Shown: one piece after another, positions 16,304-24,791 of the stretch
How positions within the stretch are numbered: position 1 is the first letter of the stretch
How the letters are laid out: each line of letters opens with the position of its first letter
NCBI GenBank assembly: GCA_964545715.1
Contig: CAZJHX010000095.1
Location: forward strand, 1 to 40,956
Direction of reading: 5' to 3'
From: CAZJHX01 sp964545715
GTDB lineage: Bacteria; Myxococcota_A; UBA9042; GCA-2863065
Length of the DNA stretch: 40,956 bases
Notes under the pieces: generated by a model
Database searches by the model: none
What the model saw: the letters and a program-made list of their open reading frames with translations, nothing else
What the model was told of the DNA's origin: nothing
Program-made: the position numbers and the translations under genes

Positions 16304-17464
16304 ATGACACCTCCTTGGAGGCCGACGGCTGAGATAACGGCCCGCGCGACGGAAGCTGCCCCGGCACCTTCCAAGTCGGCGGCGTCTCTGCGGCCTTACC
16401 GGCCCGCGTCGTCGCTGGAGCGCATCGACCCGCACGGTGATCCGGAGCCGATGAAGCTCGACTGGAACGAGTCTACGCTGGCGCCCTCCGAGCTTGTTTT
16501 GGAGCGCATTCACGCGTTTTTGAAGAACACCCACCACCTCAACTGGTATCCCGATCAGCACGCCTCCGCTTTGACCGACAGCCTGGTGAACTACACCGGC
16601 GTGTCGCGCGACTCCATCCTCGTCACGAGTGGCTCGGACGCCGCGCTGGACGTGCTCTGTCAGACGTATCTGGACCCGGGCGACGAGGTTGTCGTCCCGT
16701 CCCCGACCTACACCCACTTCCTGGCGTACGCCGGCGCGCGCGGTGCCCGCATCAAGCAGGTCTATGGCGCGCAGCCCTTCGAAATGGACCTGGACTCCGT
16801 GATGGCGGCGCTCAGCTTCCGCACGAAGATCGTGTACCTGGTCAGCCCTTCGAACCCGTGCGGCATCGTGTGGCCGGCCGCCGTCGTGGCGCGCATTGCC
16901 CGCAAAGTGCCCCAGGCCGTCGTCATCGTGGATGAGGCCTACTACGAGTTCTCGGGGGTCTCTGCAGCCGAGTTGGTGGAGACGTACTCCAACGTCGTCG
17001 TCACGCGCACCTTCTCCAAGAGCTTCGGTATTGCCGGATTGCGTGTCGGCTACATGCTGGCGCCGCAGGCCGTAATCACCGACGTGCGACGCATTTTCAA
17101 CCCCAAGTCGGTCAACGTGCTGGGGCAGATCGCGGCGACAGCAGCGCTGGATGACATGGAGTACCTGTACTCCTACGTCAACGAGGTTTCGCGCGCGAAG
17201 CCGATCCTGGCGCAGTGGTTTGCCGAGCACGGGATGGAGGCGCGCGAGACGGCCGCCAACTTCCTGATGGTCAAAGTGCCGCACGCCGGCACCTTCGTGC
17301 AGCTGTGCGAAGACGAGAAGGTGTACATCCGGGATCGCAGCCTGGAGCCGCAGCTGGAGCGCTATGTGCGCATCAGCGTCGGCACGATCGAGCAGACGCA
17401 AGAGCTGTGCGCCCGTCTCGAGCGCGTCGTCAGCCGTATGACGCAGCTCGCCCACTCCGCCTGA
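16304..17464 (+). CDS. hisC: Histidinol-phosphate aminotransferase-like PLP enzyme (HisC family)
   Basis: The 386-residue fold-type I aminotransferase has LDWNEST near the start of the catalytic domain, TSGSDAALDVL, the Asn motif SPSNPCG, VDEAYYEF, the PLP lysine K239 in TFSKSFG, and GLRVGY. All match HisC. A 45-residue N-terminal extension is longer than in most HisC proteins. AGGAG lies 9 bases before the ATG and supports this start. It would exchange the amino group between histidinol phosphate and glutamate. No other his genes are nearby, and the next gene is a HAD phosphatase, so a related aromatic or special pathway is possible. Confidence 0.85.
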   Translation: MTPPWRPTAEITARATEAAPAPSKSAASLRPYRPASSLERIDPHGDPEPMKLDWNESTLAPSELVLERIHAFLKNTHHLNWYPDQHASALTDSLVNYTGVSRDSILVTSGSDAALDVLCQTYLDPGDEVVVPSPTYTHFLAYAGARGARIKQVYGAQPFEMDLDSVMAALSFRTKIVYLVSPSNPCGIVWPAAVVARIARKVPQAVVIVDEAYYEFSGVSAAELVETYSNVVVTRTFSKSFGIAGLRVGYMLAPQAVITDVRRIFNPKSVNVLGQIAATAALDDMEYLYSYVNEVSRAKPILAQWFAEHGMEARETAANFLMVKVPHAGTFVQLCEDEKVYIRDRSLEPQLERYVRISVGTIEQTQELCARLERVVSRMTQLAHSA

Positions 17465-17472
17465 CCGCGCGC

Positions 17473-18273
17473 GTGCCCGCCGGCTTCCAAGCCATCATAT
17501 TCGACATGGACGGCGTCCTCGTGGACGCGGCGGACTCCTATCGCGCCGTGATCGTGGCCACCGTGCGCGGTTTTGTCGTGGATCAGCTCGGGTTGGCGCC
17601 GCCGCCGGTCGACAAATCGTGGCCCGAGGCGCTCAAGCGAGCCGGCGGCTTCAACAACGACTGGGATCTGAGCAGCGCGCTGGTGCGTGGCGTCGCAGCG
17701 CTTGGCGAGCGCTTCGAGATCGCCGCGTATGAAGCAGCGCTGACGGACGCTGGTGGCGGTCTCCAAGCGGTGGACGCGGTCCTGGGCACCGAGGCCGGCC
17801 ACCTGGGGCCCGGCGGCGCGATTCATGACCTGTTTCAGCACTATTATCTGGGGCCGCCCCGCTTCATCGATCGCGAGACGCTCATCATCGACCCGAAGGT
17901 GGTGCGCGGTCTCGACTGCCCCGTGGGCATCGCCACCGGGCGCCCGCGAGAAGAGGCGACTTACGCGCTGGACCGCTTTCAGATCGCGTCCGCGTTTGGT
18001 GCGCTGGTCACGCACGACGACGTGGTCGAGGCCGGCGCGCGCGGCAAGCCGGATCCGTGGTGCGTGCTCGAAGCCATGCGGCGTCTCGGGCTGTCGGGAG
18101 GTCGCACGGCCTACGTGGGCGACACGCCGGACGACATGCGCGCGGCGATAGCGGCGGGCTGCGTGCCCATCGGCATCTCAGGTGGAAACGCGGACGCGGC
18201 GGCGGCGCTCGAATACGCAGGCGCCCACGAGGTGTGGCAGCACCCCGATCAGGTTCAGGGACGCTTGGCGTAG
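17473..18273 (+). CDS. HAD-superfamily phosphatase paired with the HisC-like gene
   Basis: About 266 residues from a GTG at 17473, 8 bases after the aminotransferase stop. Motif I is FDMDGVLVD with nucleophile D11 and D13, a Thr in GIATGRP serves as motif II, a Lys in GKPDPW as motif III, and VGDTPDDM is motif IV. The cap between residues 20 and 150 is of the subfamily IA type. The tight pairing with a HisC-like enzyme suggests a histidinol-phosphate-like or similar phosphate ester as substrate, but this is inference. The 3' end overlaps the convergent MESH1-type gene by 19 bp. Confidence 0.85.
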   Translation: MPAGFQAIIFDMDGVLVDAADSYRAVIVATVRGFVVDQLGLAPPPVDKSWPEALKRAGGFNNDWDLSSALVRGVAALGERFEIAAYEAALTDAGGGLQAVDAVLGTEAGHLGPGGAIHDLFQHYYLGPPRFIDRETLIIDPKVVRGLDCPVGIATGRPREEATYALDRFQIASAFGALVTHDDVVEAGARGKPDPWCVLEAMRRLGLSGGRTAYVGDTPDDMRAAIAAGCVPIGISGGNADAAAALEYAGAHEVWQHPDQVQGRLA

Positions 18274-18800
18274 AGCGCGTCGAACGCGGCCTCCAGCGCC
18301 GGATTTGTCCCCCGCAGCGGGTCGATCACCGACTTTGCCCAGTCGAAGTACTCTCGAATGCGCTCCAGCGTCCACGACGGCGGCGTGTCGTCCAGAAGGT
18401 CTCGCACGTTGCTGATCTTGTCGGCCAGCTTCACGTGTGCTGCGCCGCGGGACAGATGTGGCGCGTGCTCTACCTGCAGCCGCTTGCGCTCCATCTTCTC
18501 CAGCGACTTGTCGTCGGTGACCTCCATGACCAGGTCGGTCACCACGTCGCCGAAGCGCCCACGCAGGTCCGCTTCAGTCGCGTCGGTGTCCTCGACGGTG
18601 TCGTGCAGGATGGCGGCCGCGATCACGTTTGCGTCCGTCATGCCCCCCGTCACGGCGATCTCCTGCGCCACCGTCAGCGGGTGGTTGATGTAGGGCGTCT
18701 TGAGGTTCAGCTCGCCGACACCGTCTCCCTTTCGTCGCTGAAGGCGGTGGTGCTCGGCCGCGAAACGCGCCGCATCCAGGACCAACTTCATGTCATCCAT
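18255..18800 (-). CDS. MESH1-type HD-domain (p)ppGpp pyrophosphohydrolase
   Basis: The 181-residue single-domain hydrolase is close to the 179 residues of human MESH1. The catalytic positions match with a constant offset of +5: metal ligands H40, H66, D67 and D127, acidic pair E70-D71 in ILHDTVEDTD, and N131 in LADKISN. It should remove the 3'-pyrophosphate of (p)ppGpp; animal MESH1 also dephosphorylates NADPH. There is no synthetase domain, so it is a pure hydrolase. The ATG at 18800 (or 18791) follows the dnaB stop by 5 bp, with the weak site TGAGAG overlapping that stop, so the two are probably co-translated. Confidence 0.9.
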   Translation of the reverse strand: MDDMKLVLDAARFAAEHHRLQRRKGDGVGELNLKTPYINHPLTVAQEIAVTGGMTDANVIAAAILHDTVEDTDATEADLRGRFGDVVTDLVMEVTDDKSLEKMERKRLQVEHAPHLSRGAAHVKLADKISNVRDLLDDTPPSWTLERIREYFDWAKSVIDPLRGTNPALEAAFDALYAKRP

Positions 18801-18805
18801 GTCTC

Positions 18806-20164
18806 TCAGAACTCCGACCCCCGGCTTGCGTTGCCGAACTTTGTGTACTTGCCGATAAACGCCAGGTTCGCAGTGCCGCACGGGCCGTTACGCTGCTTGC
18901 CGACGATGATCTCCGCGACGCCTTTGGCCTCGCTGTCCGGGTTATACACCTCGTCGCGGTAGACGAACATGATGATGTCCGCATCCTGCTCGATGGCGCC
19001 GGACTCACGCAGGTCGCTGAGAATGGGCCGCTTGTCCTGGCGCGACTCCAAACCACGGTTCAGCTGCGACAAGCAGATGACCGGAATCTTCAGCTCTTTG
19101 GCCAACGTCTTCAGACCGCGACTCATCTCGGAGATCTGCTGCTCACGCGGGATGCGCGCGGAGCTGGGCCGCATCAGCTGCAGATAGTCGATGACCACCA
19201 GATCCAGCCCGCCGCCCTGTCTGTTCAAGCTCAGGCGCCGGCAGCGCGTGCGCACGTCCGCCAAAGACAGCGACGCGCTGTCATCCAGGTAGATGTTGGA
19301 CTGGCTCAGCCGGCCCATGGCCTCCGTCAGCCGCCGAAAGTCCTCCATGGAGGGCTTGCCGCCGCGGACGTCCTTCAGGTTCACGTGCCCCTCGGACGCC
19401 ATCATACGCATGGCCAGCTGCTCGGCCCCCATCTCCAGGCTGAACAGCGCCACGCTCTTGTGCTGATGGAGCGCCACATTGATGGCCATGCTGATCGCAA
19501 ACGACGTCTTCCCCATACCGGGACGCGCGGCGACGATGATGAGGTCGGTGCGCTGCAGGCCCATCGTCAGGTTGTCCAGCTCGACGAAGCCGGTCGGGAT
19601 GCCGGCCATCTCCCCGCCCTGCTCGAGCTGCTTGCGCAGCATCTCCATGGTCCCTTTCATGACCACCTCGATGTGCTGGGTCGGCTGCTTTTTGCCGCCG
19701 TTCAGCACGTCGAAGATCTTGGCCTCCGCCGAGTCGAAGAACTCGTCTTTGTTCAGCTCCGGATCGTAGCCCTCGGTCGCGATCTCGGTGGCCGCCGTGA
19801 TCATCTGCCGCAGCTGCGACTTGGTCGCCACGATGTCGATGTGGCGCTCGATGCCCACCGTCGTCGCGCAGTCGTCCAGCAGCCGGGCGAGAAACACCGG
19901 ACCGCCGATGGCGTCCAGCTTGTTGGCGGTGCTCAGCTCTTCGCCGACCGTCACCAGGTCCACGGGCTCTGCGCGCGCCTGCACGCCCGTGATGGCCGCA
20001 TACACGTGACGATGCGGCTCCTGGTAGAAGTCCTCGGGCGCGAGGCGGTCCTCGTATAGCGCGATCAGACTGGTGTCTTTGAGGAAGGCGCCGAGGATTG
20101 CTCTCTCGGCGTGGAGATTAGCCGGCGATCCGCCGTGCATCGGGGAGGAGGTCATAAGTCCCAT
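18806..20164 (-). CDS. dnaB: Replicative DNA helicase DnaB
   Basis: About 452 residues from ATG 20164; the ATG at 20155 is an equally possible start. The N-terminal helicase-loader domain (NLHAERAILGAFL to about 110) precedes a linker and the RecA-like ATPase. Walker A is AARPGMGKTS (about 212-221), then SLEMGAEQLAMRM, LVVIDYLQLM as Walker B, and the arginine-finger region ISEMSRGLKTLAKEL. The C-terminus LAFIGKYTKF is typical. It unwinds DNA at the replication fork. The gene is followed after 5 bp by a (p)ppGpp hydrolase and is divergent from the amidotransferase-like gene. Confidence 0.96.
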   Translation of the reverse strand: MGLMTSSPMHGGSPANLHAERAILGAFLKDTSLIALYEDRLAPEDFYQEPHRHVYAAITGVQARAEPVDLVTVGEELSTANKLDAIGGPVFLARLLDDCATTVGIERHIDIVATKSQLRQMITAATEIATEGYDPELNKDEFFDSAEAKIFDVLNGGKKQPTQHIEVVMKGTMEMLRKQLEQGGEMAGIPTGFVELDNLTMGLQRTDLIIVAARPGMGKTSFAISMAINVALHQHKSVALFSLEMGAEQLAMRMMASEGHVNLKDVRGGKPSMEDFRRLTEAMGRLSQSNIYLDDSASLSLADVRTRCRRLSLNRQGGGLDLVVIDYLQLMRPSSARIPREQQISEMSRGLKTLAKELKIPVICLSQLNRGLESRQDKRPILSDLRESGAIEQDADIIMFVYRDEVYNPDSEAKGVAEIIVGKQRNGPCGTANLAFIGKYTKFGNASRGSEF

Positions 20165-20262
20165 CGTTGGATTTTTGGTCCCAATAAACAGCGAAGTCAA
20201 CGGTGGTTTCAAAGAGCCCCGCAAACACGGAGAAACATTGTTGAGGTACACTGGAGGACAGC

Positions 20263-21051
20263 ATGTGGTTGGTCACGACAAACGATCGAAAACTCATCCC
20301 GGCGGTCCACGCTGCAGCGGGTTTTTCCCCCGAACAGCTGGTCGCGCCGGCGAACGGGATCTATGGCGCCTCTATCTTTGCGTCGGACATCGAGGTGCTG
20401 TCGCTGAAGCGAAAAGTGTCGGCCGGCACGCGGGTGCCCGACATGATCGGCCCCGACCTGCGCTCCACAAGGGTCCTGGCGACGTTGGACTGCACGCCGG
20501 GAGAGGTCTTCCGCCCTCAAAACACCCAGCCGTTCAGGCACAAGGGCTGGGTCTTCGCCATGACCGGCGACACGTGCCCGGCGGTGCCTCAGCCTGACGA
20601 CGCCTTTGAGTCGGACTTCTTGATGCGCAACGTGCGTGGTCACAGTGACCTCGAGCGGGCCGCCAACCTGATCATGTGCCGAATGCTGCGCACTCTGGTC
20701 GGCCGCGCCCGCATTCCCGAGCCCGAAGTCATCCGCCAGGCGATCGCCGGCGTGCTCGATCCGCTGGAGAGCGACGACTTCAAGTCCTACGCCGCGGTCC
20801 TGACCGGCGGCCGGCGTGCGCTCGTGGTGCACAAGGGCGATATGGGCGTCTATCACCGCTCCGTCAAAGGCGCGCCCGAAGGTCGACGCCACAAAGACGG
20901 CGTCGTGGCGGGCAGCGAGCACGTGCGCGCAACGGTCGTGGTCGCCGGCATGGAGCCCGCCGGCAAGGGCTGGAAGAAGCTGGCCGATGACACGATGCTG
21001 GTCGTCGACGAAGCGCCGCCCGCACGCGTCATCCCCATCAAAGCGGGCTGA
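20263..21051 (+). CDS. Class II glutamine-amidotransferase-like protein lacking the catalytic Cys
   Basis: The 262-residue protein resembles the YafJ-type N-terminal-nucleophile amidotransferase fold. NTQPFRHKGWVFAMTGD corresponds to the usual NTHPF...W.FAHNG region, ESDFLMRNV to the TDSE segment, and LVVHKGDMGVYHR to a later core strand. In active members the mature protein begins with Cys2. Here the protein begins M-W-L, so the nucleophile is absent. The start is well fixed by GGAGGA about 5 bases before the ATG. It is probably a non-catalytic homologue with a binding or regulatory role. The family assignment rests on motif resemblance only. Confidence 0.55.
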   Translation: MWLVTTNDRKLIPAVHAAAGFSPEQLVAPANGIYGASIFASDIEVLSLKRKVSAGTRVPDMIGPDLRSTRVLATLDCTPGEVFRPQNTQPFRHKGWVFAMTGDTCPAVPQPDDAFESDFLMRNVRGHSDLERAANLIMCRMLRTLVGRARIPEPEVIRQAIAGVLDPLESDDFKSYAAVLTGGRRALVVHKGDMGVYHRSVKGAPEGRRHKDGVVAGSEHVRATVVVAGMEPAGKGWKKLADDTMLVVDEAPPARVIPIKAG

Positions 21052-21054
21052 GCG

Positions 21055-23025
21055 CTACCCCAGGTAGGCGCGGACTTTGGCGGCAAACGCCTCTGCGGTG
21101 AAGCCCCACTTCTGCGCGATCGTCGTGTGCGGCGCGCTGGCTCCAAAGCGGTCGATGCCGTGCGCGATACCGCCGGTGCCGATGTACCGCTCCCAGCCCG
21201 TCGTGCTGCCCGCCTCGATCGACGCGCGCTTCGTCACGCTGGGTGGCAGCACGCTGTCGCGATAGGCCGCATCCTGCTCGTCAAAGCGCTTGAAGCACGG
21301 CAGGCTGACCACCCGCGCGTCCACGCCGCTCTTCGCCAGCTCGTCCGCCGCGCCGAGCGCCACGCTGATCTCCGAGCCCGTGCCCATCAGGATCACGTCC
21401 GGCGTGTCGCCCCGCTCCTTGCGCAGTACGTACCCGCCCTTCATCACGCCCTCAGCGCTGGCCTCGGACAGCGTCGGCACGCCCTGCCGCGTCAAAAGCA
21501 GTCCGCTGGGCCCGGTCTTGCGCTCGAGCGCCAGCCGCCAGGCCGCGGCCGTCTCGTTGGCGTCGGCCGGGCGGATGACGTACAGGTTGGGAATCAGTCG
21601 CAGCGCCATCGCGTGCTCGACCGGCTGGTGCGTGGGGCCGTCCTCGCCCAGGAACACGCTGTCGTGCGTCCACACGTGCACCACCGGCTGATGCATGAGC
21701 GCCGCCAGCCGTACCGAGGGGCGCATGTAGTCGCTGAAGACCAGGAACGTGCCCGCGTACGGACGAACACCGCCGTGCAGGCTGAGCCCGTTCATGATCG
21801 CCGCCATCCCATGCTCGCGGATGCCGTAGTTTACGTTGCGCGCCTCGGGACCGAAGTTGTCGGCGGAGACGTCACCATAAGCCTTGAGCGGCGTGCCGTT
21901 GGAGCCGGCGAGGTCCGCGCTGCCGCCCAGCAGCTGCGGCAGGTCGTCGCAGATCGCGTTCAGCACAGCCAGGCTCGCCTTGCGCGTCGCCAGCCCCTTG
22001 CCCGCCTCGAACTCAGGCAGCTTGTCCCACAGGCCCGCCGGCAGCTCGTCCGCCAGCTGTGCGTCCAACTTGCCGACCACGCCGTCGCCCGCGGCGTCCC
22101 GGTTGGCCTGCCAGGTCGCATAATGCGCGCGCCCGCGATCCGCGGCCTGACCAAAGTACGCCGGCACCTCGGGGTGCACGTAGAAGCGCTCATCCGGCCA
22201 ACCCATGCCCTGCTTGGTCAGCGCGATCTCCGCGTCGCCCAGCGGCGATCCATGGGCAGCCGACTTGTCCTGCTTGTTGGGAGAGCCGTGCCCGATGTGG
22301 GTCTTGCACGCGATCAGGCTCGGTCGCGCGTCGTCCGCGTGCGCCGCCTCGATGGCCGCGGCGACCGCGTCGTGATCGTGGCCGTCGATGGTCTGCGTCT
22401 GCCAGCCCAGGGCCGCAAAGCGCGCGACCACGTTCTCGCTGAAGGTCAGCTCGGTGCTGCCGTCGATCGTGATGCCGTTGTCGTCGTAGAGCACGACCAG
22501 CTTGGACAGGCCCAGGTGCCCCGCCAGCGACGCCGCCTCGTTGGCCACGCCTTCCATCAGGTCGCCGTCACCCGCGATCGCGTAGGTGTAGTGGTCGACC
22601 AGCTTGGAGCCGTAGCGGCCCTCCAGCAGCTTCTCGGCCATCGCCATCCCCACCGCGTTGCCCACGCCCTGACCCAGCGGTCCGGTCGTGGTCTCAATGC
22701 CGCCCGCAAAGCCGAACTCGGGGTGTCCCGCCGTTTTCGAACCCCACTGCCTGAACGACTGCAGCTGCTCCATGGTCATGTCTTCGTAGCCGCACAGGTG
22801 CAGCAGCGAGTAGAGCAGCATGGAGCCGTGCCCCGCGCTCAGCACGAAGCGGTCTCGGTCGGGCCACAGAGGCTCGTCCGGGTTGAACTTCAGAAAGCGG
22901 GTCCACAACACGGTGGCGGCGTCCGCCATGCCCATGGGCATGCCGGGGTGTCCGGAGTTGGCCTTTTGAATGGCGTCCATGGCCAGGCCCTTGATTGTGT
23001 TGACGGCGAGTTGGGCGATGGACAC
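21055..23025 (-). CDS. tkt: Transketolase
   Basis: The 656-residue enzyme is of normal length and covers the full family layout: NTIKGLAMDAIQKANSGHPG at the N-terminus, AGHGSMLLYSLLHL, and the thiamine-diphosphate motif GDGDLMEG. The pyrimidine domain has NYGIREHGMAAIMNGL and FSDYMRPSVRLAALM, followed by the C-terminal domain. It transfers two-carbon ketol units in the pentose phosphate pathway. The start codon is GTG at 23023-23025 with AGAGGTG just upstream. It lies 60 bp downstream of the PLP-deaminase gene on the same strand. Its 3' end is 3 bp from the convergent amidotransferase-like gene. Confidence 0.97.
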   Translation of the reverse strand: MSIAQLAVNTIKGLAMDAIQKANSGHPGMPMGMADAATVLWTRFLKFNPDEPLWPDRDRFVLSAGHGSMLLYSLLHLCGYEDMTMEQLQSFRQWGSKTAGHPEFGFAGGIETTTGPLGQGVGNAVGMAMAEKLLEGRYGSKLVDHYTYAIAGDGDLMEGVANEAASLAGHLGLSKLVVLYDDNGITIDGSTELTFSENVVARFAALGWQTQTIDGHDHDAVAAAIEAAHADDARPSLIACKTHIGHGSPNKQDKSAAHGSPLGDAEIALTKQGMGWPDERFYVHPEVPAYFGQAADRGRAHYATWQANRDAAGDGVVGKLDAQLADELPAGLWDKLPEFEAGKGLATRKASLAVLNAICDDLPQLLGGSADLAGSNGTPLKAYGDVSADNFGPEARNVNYGIREHGMAAIMNGLSLHGGVRPYAGTFLVFSDYMRPSVRLAALMHQPVVHVWTHDSVFLGEDGPTHQPVEHAMALRLIPNLYVIRPADANETAAAWRLALERKTGPSGLLLTRQGVPTLSEASAEGVMKGGYVLRKERGDTPDVILMGTGSEISVALGAADELAKSGVDARVVSLPCFKRFDEQDAAYRDSVLPPSVTKRASIEAGSTTGWERYIGTGGIAHGIDRFGASAPHTTIAQKWGFTAEAFAAKVRAYLG

Positions 23026-23085
23026 GGGCGCACCTCTTTATAGGGTGGATCTCAGTTGTGGGGCCTTGTTAGCGAAAGTGGGCGC

Positions 23086-24189
23086 TCAGCGCAACCGCAG
23101 GAAGTCTCGATATCCCTGTGGGCCGTCGGTGGCCAGGTCCACGTCCCGTGTCAGACGCTCTAACCGCGCCGACGAGCAGGTGTTCCAAAACAGCGTCGGG
23201 GTCTTCCGCGTGGCCGGGTTGTCCAGCAGATGGCGCAACATCGCCGACATCGCTTTGCCGGTGTAGATCGGGTCCAAAGGCAGCTGCTCCACGTCGGCTG
23301 CCAGGGACACCGCCTCGTCGGAGGCGCGCGTCGGCGTGCCGAAGCCGTCGCCGATGGCGCTGTGGATCAGGTGGATGTCGCCGGACCTCACCGCGCCGCT
23401 CTTGAGCGCGCTCTTGAGCCCCGCGCGTCGCAGCAGGCCGATGCAGGCGGCCGCCTGGCGCCGTATCGAGCGTGCGTTGCAGACCAGCCGGTCGACCACG
23501 CGCACGCCGATCACCTGCGTCTTCATTCCGGCCAGCGCGCAGCCGACCAACAGCCCCGCCTGCGTCCCACCCGTGCCACTGGCCACAAAGATCTGTGCGG
23601 GCTCAGGCAGCTCACCCGCATCCACCTGATCGGCCAGCTCGAGCGCCGCGTCCACGTAACCCAGCGCCCCGACCGCGCTGGAGCCGCCGCCCGGCACGTA
23701 ATACCGCTTCTTCAGCACCTTCGACACGCGCCCCTGCAGGCGGTGCGCGCCAAGAACAAACGGCAGGGCCAGCTTGCTCGGCGCCCAATGAACCAGCACG
23801 CCCTGCGCCTCGGCCGCTCGCGCTGACCGGCGGACGTGGTCGGATGGCGGGCACGGAAACTGGACCGCCTCCACTGCGAGGTCGTGCGCCTGCCCATGCA
23901 CCGTCGTCGCCAGTACGTGATTGGAGCCGACGACGCCCACCGTCAGCAGCCGTTCGGCGCCCTGGTGCAGCGCGTCGCCCACAATCCACTCCAGCTTGCG
24001 CACCTTGTTGCCGCCATACCTCTTGGACAGCTTATCGTCGCGCTTGACCCACAGATCGGTGGCGCCGGCGCGGTTGGCCAGGGCCGACAGCTCGGTGACT
24101 GGAGAAGGCGCCCGCGCGATCGACGCGAACGGCAGCACGCCGTCCAGCTGCTCGAAGCGTTGGAACAGCGCGGGCCGGCGAGGCACCAT
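23086..24189 (-). CDS. PLP-dependent D-cysteine desulfhydrase / ACC deaminase family enzyme
   Basis: The 367-residue fold-type II enzyme has WVKRDDKLSKRYGGNKVRKLEW, with PLP-binding K62 in the GGNK motif, the phosphate loop SGTGGTQAGL, and DPIYTGKAMSAM near the end. It differs from many relatives in the C-terminal LFWNTCSS, where LFWHTGG is usual. The family removes ammonia from D-cysteine, D-serine or 1-aminocyclopropane-1-carboxylate, and the substrate cannot be fixed from sequence. The ATG overlaps the upstream lipoprotein's TGA by one base (TGATG), so the pair is translationally coupled. Confidence 0.9.
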   Translation of the reverse strand: MVPRRPALFQRFEQLDGVLPFASIARAPSPVTELSALANRAGATDLWVKRDDKLSKRYGGNKVRKLEWIVGDALHQGAERLLTVGVVGSNHVLATTVHGQAHDLAVEAVQFPCPPSDHVRRSARAAEAQGVLVHWAPSKLALPFVLGAHRLQGRVSKVLKKRYYVPGGGSSAVGALGYVDAALELADQVDAGELPEPAQIFVASGTGGTQAGLLVGCALAGMKTQVIGVRVVDRLVCNARSIRRQAAACIGLLRRAGLKSALKSGAVRSGDIHLIHSAIGDGFGTPTRASDEAVSLAADVEQLPLDPIYTGKAMSAMLRHLLDNPATRKTPTLFWNTCSSARLERLTRDVDLATDGPQGYRDFLRLR

Positions 24190-24731
24190 CAGGTGCCCTT
24201 TTTCTTGTCCGTCGGGCCGCCCCTGGGCCCCGGTGGCGGCTTCAACTGCACGCCGAGCCGCTCGGTGACCTCGGTTCGCACCGCTCGGGCGCCGCGCAGG
24301 GCCGTGAACGCCGTACGTATCGCCTTCTCGCCGCGGCTGACCCCCGCCGCGTCACCCAACCGGCGCGCGTTCAGCACCTGCTCCAGGGCGCGGTGTCCGT
24401 CGATGTGGGCGCCCAGATAGGCCTCGAGCACGGCCAGGCCGTCTTTGGACGTGGTGCGGATGCGTTTGATGCGCGCCACCAACAGCCGCTGCTGATCGAC
24501 GAGCACCTGCAGGTCCTCGGTCATCACGTCGGCGGGCCGCGCTCCCGCGTCGCGCTCCGCTGTCCAGGCAAAGAAGCGCTCCAGCGGCAGATCCTGGCCG
24601 TCGGGGCGCTGCACGCTGTCGAAATAGCGCAGCATGCGCGCCACCTCGTCCGTCTCGGGGTTCGGCAGCTCCTTGCAGCCGAAGCTGAGGCAGAGCACCG
24701 CGAGCAATGAGATTGGGACCACTCGAACCAC
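24189..24731 (-). CDS. Small predicted lipoprotein
   Basis: A protein of about 180 residues starts from GTG at 24731; a second in-frame GTG at 24722 is possible. The N-terminal signal VPISLLAVLCLSFGC ends in a lipobox (C19). The mature part is helical, charged and lacks a recognised domain, ending in a Pro/Lys-rich tail (PPPGPRGGPTDKKKGT). It is coupled to the PLP-enzyme gene by a one-base overlap. The function is unknown. Confidence 0.75.
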   Translation of the reverse strand: MVRVVPISLLAVLCLSFGCKELPNPETDEVARMLRYFDSVQRPDGQDLPLERFFAWTAERDAGARPADVMTEDLQVLVDQQRLLVARIKRIRTTSKDGLAVLEAYLGAHIDGHRALEQVLNARRLGDAAGVSRGEKAIRTAFTALRGARAVRTEVTERLGVQLKPPPGPRGGPTDKKKGT

Positions 24732-24791
24732 GACGTCACGCTGCCCCAGGGGTGGGGGCCTGTCAATCTATGGGCTACCCTCGCCGGCGCG

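Noticed and set aside
20247..20252. TACACT before the amidotransferase-like gene as a leaderless -10
   Set aside because: A strong GGAGGA lies between it and the ATG, so a start there would cut into the ribosome site; no -35 fits either.
21127..23043. A 638-codon plus-strand frame opposite transketolase
   Set aside because: Transketolase on the minus strand has every family motif; the opposite frame has none.
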